Assembly: GCF_017916325.1 (NCBI RefSeq)
Contig: NC_090165.1
Location: 806,001-870,000 of the forward strand
Length of the DNA: 64,000 nt
Source of the DNA: Leishmania martiniquensis
Taxonomy: Eukaryota; Euglenozoa; Kinetoplastea; Trypanosomatida; Trypanosomatidae
Direction of reading: 5' to 3'
Positions 11,063-19,900 of the stretch are shown piece after piece; the first letter of the stretch is position 1; each line of letters begins with the position of its first letter. Both the position numbers and the translations under genes were made by a program. The notes beneath the pieces were generated by a model. It had not been told where the DNA came from, made no database searches, and worked only from the letters and a program-made list of their open reading frames with translations.

Positions 11063-11983
11063 TTAGTAGCCGAATCCGCACCGCACACCGTGACGTGGTG
11101 CTAAAAGAGGGTGTAAGGCAGAAAAGGTGCCGAGCGCGACGGCCATCATCGGTACCTCCTTCAGCAACGTCGGTAGAAGTCCGCGGCAGATGGCCGAATC
11201 GTGAATTACCGTCTGCATGTACTGATGCGCGCTAAGCGGGTAACACGCGGTGGATGCGACTGTCGCTGCCGCACCACCCAAGACAAAGTTCGACGCCACC
11301 GTCGCAGTGTAATTCGTCCAGCTCCAGTTGCTATCCGCCTCTGCAGGTCCGCGATGGGGCGGGCTCTGTCGGAGAACCTGTGCCTGCGCATTGTCCCCCA
11401 TCACGTACAGCACCTGTGCAGACTCACTCTTCACTATTGGCATAAAGTTTCGCTCGTTGAAGCGGCGCAGACCCTCAAAGACGGTCAAGAGGGTGCCAAA
11501 GTACACCGCATTCGCGATGAGGTTCGGCGTCGTGTACCAAAACTGCAAAATCGTCTTGTTCTTCATGATGCGCGCAGTGGCCATGGGCGACCTGCCTATG
11601 CGGTGGCTCTCATCCATGACGCGCGAGATGGGGTTGCACACGAGGCGCATGTGCCATCCAGCGGATGCGCCGACCATAAACGTGACCACCATCTTCGAAA
11701 GCGGGTCCTCTTCGAGGCCGGGGAGAATTTTCTGAGCTATAGGGCAGTAGAGCATCATGAGGAAGCCAAACTGCACTGTGCGTCGGCCTATCGTCTGCAT
11801 GACGCCTTTTGAGCCTCCTTGATCAAGCGGTAAAGCCACTGCCCTACCTAGGCCGCCGGCGATGGCGCCAGACAAAAACGTTCCGGGGTCAGCGAGTGTC
11901 TTGGGCGTTTCCTTTTCGATTTTATAGCCTCGGTACGCCGCCGTCAAGACGCTGTTGTAGGCGTAGGTCACCAGCTCGAACAT
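11063..11983 (-). CDS. Divergent mitochondrial-carrier-like membrane protein
   Basis: A 306-residue protein, the usual length for an SLC25-type carrier, starting at ATG 11983. Three places resemble the repeated signature: AGGLGRAVALPLDQGGSK near residue 41, VCNPISRVMDE near 114, and STACYPLSAHQYMQ near 245. Each has the Pro at the helix kink, but the acidic and basic partners of PX[DE]XX[KR] are mostly missing. Gly/Ala-rich amphipathic stretches (GAIAGGLGRA, TFMVGASAGWHMRL, SNFVLGGAAATVAS) fit transmembrane helices packed as in carriers. I infer a degenerate carrier of unknown substrate, probably organellar; an unrelated multi-span protein is possible. The C-terminus (ALHPLLAPRH...) has no motif I recognise. 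Confidence 0.62.
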   Translation of the reverse strand: MFELVTYAYNSVLTAAYRGYKIEKETPKTLADPGTFLSGAIAGGLGRAVALPLDQGGSKGVMQTIGRRTVQFGFLMMLYCPIAQKILPGLEEDPLSKMVVTFMVGASAGWHMRLVCNPISRVMDESHRIGRSPMATARIMKNKTILQFWYTTPNLIANAVYFGTLLTVFEGLRRFNERNFMPIVKSESAQVLYVMGDNAQAQVLRQSPPHRGPAEADSNWSWTNYTATVASNFVLGGAAATVASTACYPLSAHQYMQTVIHDSAICRGLLPTLLKEVPMMAVALGTFSALHPLLAPRHGVRCGFGY

Positions 11984-13310
11984 CGCGGTCCCAAGCGACT
12001 ACCTTGGCAGCACGTGCGTGTCTAAGGACAGAGGAGTAGCGGTGTGGCACGAGGAAGTGCTGAGAAGGGCAGGTGGGTAGCGGAGGAAGGCAGTGGCTTT
12101 TCCTTCCTGGCGGTCGACGACCGCAGTTCGTGCAACGGCTCTCTAGCGAGTACCCTCGCACCACGCTCCGTGGAGAAGAAGAGGCGGAGAGGAAGGAGTG
12201 TGGGTGGGGGAGGGGCGATGATGCGCTACTCTACGCTTGCAGAACTACCTAGAATGGTGCAACCGTCACTGTCTTTGTGCGTACTCTGGCACGAAGGAAT
12301 GCTGCAGTGGCAAACAGAAATGTGCATGCACACCTTGTCTATCGAGGAGCAATGCCCACCCGCCCCGAAAAAAGAAGTGTTCGATGTGGACGGCGCGGGC
12401 GGGTACCTGTCGCCTCTCACGAAGTTGCTAATTCGGCCCCACTAACAGCGAAGGTGCTCTTGCTGAGAGCTGAAAGTGTATTCCCGGCGGGAAGCGAGGT
12501 CGCACTTCCGCTCGTGCTCAGTGCCGCAGGAGGAAAGATAACGGAGAGGGAAAGGCCCAGAGGGTTGTGTGAGTCAGCGGAGAAGTGCGGCGGCGGCGCC
12601 ACAGTGCGAATGCGCCAAAAAAGCTTAAAGGCAGCAAACGTCTAACGAGGCGTTTCGTCATGCGCGTCTTCGGCGCCGCTTTTTCGAGTGCGCTTTGTCA
12701 TCCGTACGGCTATCCATCATCACGCTCGCACGATGACGGCTTGAAGCCCCCCGAGAGGCCCTCGGACACCACCATCGGCCCTGTACACAGGGCCCCTAAG
12801 GAACGTGCGCAGCACAGCACGGGCAGAACAGCGTCAGACGCACCCAGCCGACTAAGAAAAGTCACACAGCACACAGTACCCAAGCGATCCGTTACAACAA
12901 ACTCGGCCAACAACAAAACGAAAAACCAAGAAAACTGGGCGCCAAAGAATGAGGAGGTCGGCCAGCACCAACAAGTGTGGATACTGAGAAAAAACTGGAA
13001 AGGAGAGACTCCAGCCCGCAGAGCGCCTGGGGTTGCTTTCAAGTGCTGACAAATACGCCCAAGTGCTGTGTTGTGCTGTCCACCACCACCACCCCAATCG
13101 CCCACCATCCTCTTGACGTAGAGCTGAGATGCTTAGTACACCGTCGCGAACGTTCCCACAACTAGCCACCGAATCCACAAGTGCATGAAGGCAGAGAAAG
13201 CAACCGCACTTTCCTCGAAACGCTCATGGCGCTAGCATGGCCGCCGTCACGGCTGCCACCGGCACAGACATCACGGCAGCCGCTGCACCGGCACACTGAC
13301 GGCTGAGCGC
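11984..13310. other. Intergenic spacer
   Basis: No supported gene. Frames at 12710-13108 (minus) and 12585-13049 (+) lack protein-like features. A short imperfect repeat (CACGGCTGCCACCGGCACA / CACGGCAGCCGCTGCACCGG) lies at about 13250-13300, close to the REI1 stop codon. Confidence 0.6.
12166..12200 (-). promoter_or_regulatory. Candidate trans-splice acceptor for the carrier-like gene
   Basis: Purine run on the + strand at 12171-12200 (pyrimidine in the RNA), followed by AG at 12167-12166. The predicted 5'UTR is about 180 nt. Confidence 0.45.
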
Positions 13311-14426
13311 TTAACTGAACATCATGTTGCCATCGTAACCCTTCGGATGGAGCTTGTTTGTACGCATGCTAACGTCCAGCTGTAGGTCTTGACGGTCGCC
13401 GCCGCTGCGCTTCGCCATCCACGCGACTTCCTTGTTCTGCAGAGCCATGAGCTCCTTCTGCTCCTGCTTTGCGAGTGCGCGAGCCTCCTGCGCGTCGGCC
13501 AGGATAGTCAGGCGCTTCTCATTCTGCTCCTCCGTCTCCCGTGGACGGGGGCGTGGCACGTCGCCTTCGCGCTTGCGCACAACACGCCTTCTCCCATCGG
13601 CCTTGTCGCGCGTCAGTACAAGTTCGTCGCCGTGCACGCCCTCGAGCTGCACCGGCCTAGCGGCCTCCGAGTCTTCGAGCGCGATGCTGTAGAACTCTTG
13701 ATATTCAGGACCGAGGATGAGGCGCTCGTGATTCGTCTCGCGCATGTGGTCGCGCAGCGCTTCCAGCGAAGAGAAGGAGCGGGTGCGCTCGTTACACACG
13801 ATGCACATGAGACCGTTGATTTTACGAGCTAGATACGCGAGCAGCGCTACGTGGTCGATGCAGTGGGGCGCCAGCGGGATCGTGAAGTTGTGCACGAACT
13901 CCAAATGGTGCACGTTGGAAGTCACATCCGCAGAGAGAAAGCCGCAGAACATGCAGCGCACCTCACTCGCGTCCTCCTCCCGCTCCTCCGCATCTACCTT
14001 TGGGCCTGCCTTCTGCTTCGCCTCGCGACGCGCAGTGGCGCCCTTTTTAGCGTTGTGGCGACGATGCAGTCCCATCGCCGCGCTACCGAGCGAGGTCGCC
14101 GTCAGCATGCTGGCCGCTTCCGAGTCACGCGCGAGGATGCGCTGCTCCTTCCGCATCAGATGCGCGGTTGAACGAATGTGCGTCTGCAGCGTCTGGACCG
14201 AGCGAAAGGTCTTTTTGCACAGCGTGCAGGAGTACACCGGCGCGCCGCTCTCGTCGAGCGCCGCGCCTTTCATCTCCCTGCTGACGAAGCGGTGCTCCTG
14301 CTGCGAGAGCGGGCGCAGGCCATCCACACGGCGGCGTACGTTGGTAAGGTGGAGCTCCGATCCGTAGTGGGCGCGCAGAATCTCTCCGCTCTCCAACGAC
14401 AAGTGGCAGGTACCGCAGCGAGACAT
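13311..14426 (-). CDS. REI1 / ZNF622-like cytoplasmic 60S ribosomal biogenesis factor
   Basis: A 371-residue protein from ATG 14426; in-frame codons upstream are a low-complexity leader and not used. Four C2H2-type zinc fingers are visible: C4-C7-H20-H26, C67-C70-H83-H89, C158-C161-H174-H179 and C208-C211-H227-H233. Fingers 1 and 2 have the spaced AHYGSELH and IRSTAH endings of U1-like fingers. Fingers 3 and 4 (CMFCGFLSADVTSNVHHLEFVH; CIVCNERTRSFSSLEALRDHM) match the REI1/ZNF622 arrangement, with a basic/acidic linker between 120 and 155. The C-terminal third is charged and helical. In yeast Rei1 helps recycle Arx1 and test the exit tunnel of pre-60S particles in the cytoplasm; the same role is inferred here. 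Confidence 0.9.
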   Translation of the reverse strand: MSRCGTCHLSLESGEILRAHYGSELHLTNVRRRVDGLRPLSQQEHRFVSREMKGAALDESGAPVYSCTLCKKTFRSVQTLQTHIRSTAHLMRKEQRILARDSEAASMLTATSLGSAAMGLHRRHNAKKGATARREAKQKAGPKVDAEEREEDASEVRCMFCGFLSADVTSNVHHLEFVHNFTIPLAPHCIDHVALLAYLARKINGLMCIVCNERTRSFSSLEALRDHMRETNHERLILGPEYQEFYSIALEDSEAARPVQLEGVHGDELVLTRDKADGRRRVVRKREGDVPRPRPRETEEQNEKRLTILADAQEARALAKQEQKELMALQNKEVAWMAKRSGGDRQDLQLDVSMRTNKLHPKGYDGNMMFS

Positions 14427-14605
14427 GGCCGAGTTGGCGGAGGCGTCGATGCGAGAGAGGAAGTACGGACACAGACACAGGCACAGACACACGTACACGC
14501 ACCTACGCAAAAATAAATGTGTGTCGGCGAAGTGAGAGGTCGGCCACTCGCCAAACGCACAGCGCACCAGTTTCAGTGGCAATACCGTCACCGCACAGTA
14601 GCAGT

Positions 14606-14632
14606 CTGAGAGGGGAAAGGAGGTGGGGATCA
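14606..14632 (-). promoter_or_regulatory. Candidate trans-splice acceptor for REI1
   Basis: Purine run on the + strand at 14608-14632, with CT at 14606-14607 (AG in the RNA). The predicted 5'UTR is about 180 nt, similar to that of the carrier-like and coiled-coil genes. Confidence 0.45.
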
Positions 14633-15109
14633 GGGGAAGCAGATGTCGGAGAGAAGGGAGGCAACGGGTGGAAGAGAGCAAAGGATGCCTCCAGGCATGC
14701 AAGGAAGCGGGAAGGCAGAAAAGAGGGGAAGAGGGGGGTTGGAGGGGGAGGAACACGCGAAATCAGCGCGTGGAAACTTTACTCGTGGCGGCTTGGGGAG
14801 AAGTCGGATTTCTTTTCTTTTCTTAGGTTAAAAGGCGGAGAGCGGAATGGGGGGTGCGAGAGAGGGGTGGGGGCCTATCCCTTAACGACAGAGAAAACGC
14901 TACAGTACGATGTGTGCTGTGAGAGAAGACGGCTCTTCGTGTGGTCGAAGGCGGAGGAGGAGAAACAGCGAGACTGGAGCAGGCCCAGAATCGTCGGAGC
15001 AGCAGCGTGCCATAAGCGTCAGAAGAGGGAGAGTGAGAGAAAGCCTGGGCGAGAGGAGCCTGGAGGAGCGTTTGCACTTCTCCATGCAAGAGGGGCGTCG
15101 CACCTGTGT

Positions 15110-15203
15110 GTGTGAGGAGTTCGAAAGCGGCAGAGCAAGGAAGGCATCTGCCCCCCTCCTCTTTGATGCCTTCCTTGCTCTGCCGCTTTCGAACTCCTCA
15201 CAC
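15110..15203. repeat. Perfect 39-bp inverted repeat (foldback hairpin), 16-nt loop
   Basis: The left arm 15110-15148 (starts GTGTGAGGAGTTCGAAAGCG) is the exact reverse complement of the right arm 15165-15203. The loop 15149-15164 is pyrimidine-rich (TGCCCCCCTCCTCTTT). The match stops abruptly on the outside (T at 15109 against G at 15204). RNA of either strand would form a long perfect stem. Confidence 0.97.
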
Positions 15204-15800
15204 GCTGAGTGTGAGAAGCAAACGCTGGCGGCACTGCTGCTGCGAACCAACTCACGTGCGCACGTACATCTCGGCAGCCCCTTTCGCCTTTGTGAAAACA
15301 CAGCGACAAGCCTTTCGCAGAGGCATGTGGTCCACCTCACGCCTCGTCTACACAGCACTCCACTTTTCTTTTTTTCCGATCGCCCCCCTTGTGAATGCGT
15401 GTGTGCGAGTGTGCTCGATGGAGCGTACTCTTCGACGTTGAGCCACATAAGACCACACCATAATGCAAAGGGGCTTCCGTCCACACGAAAAAAAAACGCA
15501 CGGGCAGATGAAACGATGATAAAAAGTGTATTGGCGACGAGGAGGCCCCACAGGACACCAAGAGTCGCCGAGCACGTGTTAGTCAATGATCCCTTCGTTA
15601 ACAAGACGATCAGATGCGCTCAACGAAGCAGATAGCCTCGCCACCTCCCCGCCTCCATCCCCACATCCTCTTCCATGACGTCACTGCTCGCTCCTGTGTT
15701 TCCTCACGTGCTGGGCATGAAAGTTTCAAGGCACACACAGAGGGAGATGACCGGTAAGCTACATGTGACAAGTGAAGCAAAAAAGGTAGAATGCCCTCCA

Positions 15801-16625
15801 CCCCGCTTCAACGCACCCGTGCCGTTCATGAATAAGTCGACGAAGCAGACACGCATACACACGCACTGCCCCTGGGGCTGCCTCACCGCAGCGGCGTCTC
15901 GGTCGTCTGGTGGCCGGCCCTCGTGCCGTCGAAGCGGACCGTGCGTCTCACGGGGCTCTTTCGTGCCCCGCATCCACACGACGCCGCGTTCGGTGGCCTC
16001 TGCTCCAGGGCGGATACGGGGCCGCGTCTGCTGTGCGGGGAGCAGGGGTTGCTCTGCGTGGATGCCGGAGGAGGACGAGGCGGGCCACGGCTCCGCCTCA
16101 GGGGAGGGCTCCCCGAGCACCTGCGCCTCTGCCAGGAATGAGGAGGGGGGGAGGGCGACACACCCTCTGCCAGCACAGGCACTCCCGTTGGAGCTCGTAT
16201 GGATGTCCTTGCCCGTTTCTGTATCGTTGTCACTACCGATTTTGCCCCTTTCACCCACCCTTCTCTTGTACGTGTGTGTGCGTGTGTGTCCGACACGCCG
16301 TGGCCGATAGCGCGTGCGCCCGAGCGAGCCCCGTACGTCCCTCGATAGGCAGGCGAATGCTCCAAGTGCTGGGCAGCATGGGGGCTATGCCCTCTCCGTC
16401 AGCTCGCACGCCTCTGACAGGATCTGCCGCGCCACGACTCGGCGAGCCGTCGACGTAGCTCCTCGTGAGCCGGCACAAGCGTCATCCGGACTGCGACGAC
16501 TTGTCGGCACAGCCCCGACCCTAACCTCTCCGCTAGCCCCAACGAGTCCGCCAGCCGTGCCCAAGAGCCCTCTGAGGGCTGTCCTTCGGGCCCCTGTAAA
16601 CGCACACACGGATACAAGAGGTAGT
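15801..16625 (-). repeat. R1 element, copy A (820-bp core)
   Basis: Core 15806-16625 is identical, in reverse complement, to 47208-48027. Five further bases (CCCCG, 15801-15805) are shared with copy C only. The element begins 299 bp after the stop codon of the P4-ATPase gene, so it is in that gene's probable 3'UTR. It contains a GT-rich stretch near 16270-16290. No reverse transcriptase or other coding capacity is credible. The size and 3'UTR position suggest a SIDER-type retroposon or another dispersed Leishmania element; the subfamily is not determined and no poly(A) or target duplication is visible. Confidence 0.95.
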
Positions 16626-16923
16626 GGTTTAGCGCCTCATTGGACGATTAAATCCACCCAGGACGTTGTCATGACGCAGAAACCTCCGGGAAACTGGGGT
16701 AGGCAAGAAGGGATTCACGCACCGATGGAACGCTACGTGGGATATGTACAGTGTCCCAAAGAGACTCTGAGAGGCGCTGCCCTCCCCCCCCTTACATTCG
16801 CTCTGAGAGCTAACAGGAATAAGCCTCCATGGGTCTGCATAAAAGCATTGGGGACACAAGGAACGGATTTAATGCGGCAGGCCCACGGACGGCCTACGTG
16901 GCCTTGACTGACAACTCATGAAA
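16626..16923. other. 3' flank of the P4-ATPase gene
   Basis: Short unique stretch between the R1 element and the flippase stop codon; no gene seen. The probable proximal 3'UTR of the ATPase mRNA. Confidence 0.6.
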
Positions 16924-19900
16924 TCAGATCGCGCTTATTCCTCCGCTTTCGCCATGCATGTAAGGCGCGTTGTAGGATCGCTTGCGAAGCACGGAAGACT
17001 CCTCTGGCGTCGCACCAAGCCAGCGCACCCACCACGATTGTGCACGCATGTACTCTCGCACAGCTAGCAGCAGCCGCTGGCGTCGGACCTCAGCGCGCCG
17101 AAGGACGTCGCGCGGATTTGGCTGCTGAAAGGCTGACAATGTGAAGTAGATGAGGCTCGGTACCACGAGTGCCGCTGAGACCCCAAATGCAGACAACACT
17201 CCAGCGGTGTCCAGCGACCTGCGAAACACGCTGAAGTATTGCAGCGTTGGCCGGTCACTGTATATGGTCGTCGAGTACACGTAGAAGAGGGGCATGCCCA
17301 CAAGCGCAAGGAGGTTGAGCGGTGTTAATGCGTGCGACTCCCACCACATCGTGAACATCTGCGACAGCATCAAGGCTGTGTAGGCGACTGTAAACGTCAC
17401 GTCATTCGTAGCCGTGCCCCCGCTATCCGCGTACGCGAAGCTCGGGCCGTATACCCCCGTGCACAGCCAAAGCAACAAGATCGATTGCAGCACACCACGC
17501 AGCACAAAAGATACAAAGAACTCGCCTGGGCGTATGTCAACAGCGCGCCGCGTCAACTTGTAGAGGTACGGGTTGCGCTCCAGCACTACGCGAGGCGCGC
17601 AGCGATCGAGGCAGTATAGGATGGTCTGCGGCAGGGTATAGAAGCCGTTCCACATGGTAAGAGAAAAGCTGTTCCAGAAGGTGCCACCAGACGCGTAAGT
17701 ACCGATAACGTTGTAGGCAAGCTGAATGAAGGAGATCAGCATCGACTTGTAGAAGCTGTACTTGATTACGTAGGCGGTTCTTGCGTACGCCTGCTGTCCA
17801 TGAACGAACAGCAAAGCGCGCAGGTCGGAAAACTGCGTAATGGAAAAGTCTGCAGCACGTGCCGCCTGCTGTCCCTCCTTGCCCACAATTCCAATGCCCA
17901 CGTGTGCCTCCTGCAGCATTGCGACGTCGTTGCCGCCATCACCGACGGACAGTGTCACAGAGCCGCCTTCACGCACAAACTTGGTGACGGCGGCTTTCTG
18001 GCTCGGTGTTGAGCGTGCGCAGATGACACTGCAGCAGCGACCTGATATCTCGCGAAAGCGTGCCCGCAGTACAGGGTCCTGCAAAATCGCCTCCAGCACA
18101 GTGCCGCCCTGCACAACCAAGACGGCGTTGCGCTCGGCGCCCCCGCCAACGAATGCGCCCCCGCCAGAGCTGCCTCCGCTTCCATCGGCGGTACCGTCCG
18201 CTGCCCGCGCCATCGCGCGCAGAGAATCGTTCGACAGCTGAGAGGAGTCGCTCTCGACGAAGCGCAACACACGCGTTTCGAGCGCCTTGCCGCATATCTG
18301 CGCCGCGGATTTCGACACCGAGGCGGCGCTGCCGTGCCGCGGCTTCGAGAGTGAGGTAGGCAGCCGCTCTATCGGAAAGGTGAGCAACTGCTGGCGCCAC
18401 TCGCTAGCACGAGCGGCGACACCGCCGCACCTGCTGGGTCTACGGGCGAAGCCTGTTGCAGCAGGCACCGTCTCACTAATGCGAATCACCGTATCACTTG
18501 GGCTGTACAGACCGCAAGACAGCCCAATCTGCTCTGCGGTTTCCAACTTGTCGCCTGTCAGCATCCAAACCTTGATGCCAGCGATGAGCATGTCGCCAAT
18601 CGTCGCCTGCACATCCTCCTGCAATTTGTCTTCGATGGCGGTGATACCGATAATACTCACACCTGACTCCATCTCCGCGCGCAGTGCATCGAGGCGGGCC
18701 TGTCGTCCCTCGGTCAAACAACTTGCCTGCGAGACGCTGCCCAGAAATCTGGCGAGCTCATCCCGTGAGAGTTCCTTGCACGCCACCAGAAGGGTGCGGA
18801 GACCGCGGTGGGCGTAGTGGGACAGATTCGCCGCTAAACGAGGGTGGAGCGGGGGACTTTTGACGCGTTCCGAGGCGGCCAAGTGCGACGGCCCCGGTGA
18901 GGTCATCTCCATCACTCGATCGTCGGCGCCTTTTACAGCAAACCAAATGCGGCCGGTCGCTGGATCCTCTACAATGACGCCCATCGTCTTTTTCTCAGAT
19001 GAGAAATGGAAGATGTGGTGCACCGCCCACGTCTGCTCGTCCTCCTCCCCTTCACCCCCTGCAACATGGACGAGGTTGTTAGCCTCTGGCGCCGCCACTG
19101 CTGCTACCCCGGCGTGAGTGCTACCGTTCCTGCGGTTCGTGCGAAGCACGGCGTGGTGGTCGCTGCGGTGCACCAGTGTGACGCCCAACTTGCGCATCCC
19201 CATGCAGAGAGCGACCTCGTCTGGAGACCCGGCGTGGTACGCAATCGCCGAGCTCCTCGTGAGGTCGTCCGGTGATGCATGAGGATGTACGACCTCCACG
19301 GTGTTGCACAAGGCGACCATCTGCGCAAATTGCCGCATGGCCGCAAGCGCAGAGGGGCCGAGCTCCCTGAGCTCCTCCGGCGGATGCAGGCTTCTGCTCG
19401 CTGCTTTGGAAATGGAAACGTGGTGGCCAGGGTAGATGGTCACTGCGTCCAGCTCCATCACATTCTGCGTCAGGGTGCCTGTCTTGTCAGACAGCACACA
19501 GTCGATCTGGCCCAAGTCCTCCAGGATGCTGGAGTTTTTCGCCTTGCACCCAGACCACTCAGAGGAGTTCGGCAGCAGCGACGCCGCCGCCTCGTGCATC
19601 ATCGCGTCGTCCCACTCCACCGCGCTGGCCATGTAGTGCTTGCATATGTCCACGACAAACTTAAAAGAGACCGGAATCATTACCGTGGTGAGCAGAAAAA
19701 AGCGCAGCGGGTAAATGAGGGCAGACCCGCCTACCTCGCTCGCCGGCTGTGGCAGGTACCAAAACGCATCTTGGATGCGACGGTTCGCCTGAAAGCCAAA
19801 GAATCCAAAGACAACGGCGTTAAGTGTTTGACACACAAAAATGTAAATAGAGTAGCGGCTGACATCCTTATCGATTTGTGCCCACTTCACCGGCGCTTCA

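Larger units (their letters stand above)
14427..15800. other. Intergenic spacer, REI1 side
   Basis: Strongly purine-rich + strand at 14605-14760 (splice region for REI1), then the 39-bp foldback at 15110-15203. No coding frame is credible; those crossing the foldback encode the same peptide twice because of the palindrome. Confidence 0.65.

Noticed and set aside
12710..13108. 132-codon minus frame upstream of the REI1 stop codon
   Set aside because: No recognisable features and no plausible splice tract; Gly-, Cys- and Phe-rich by composition.
15110..15203. Foldback as a rho-independent terminator or CRISPR-type repeat
   Set aside because: Eukaryotic polycistronic context, only one palindrome, no spaced repeats and no T-run. 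It is better described as a standalone hairpin.
15883..16458. 160- to 211-codon frames within R1 copies A and B (both strands)
   Set aside because: They recur only because the element recurs, overlap each other on opposite strands, are Arg/Pro/Ser low-complexity, and truncate in copy C. Not evidence of a protein encoded by the element.
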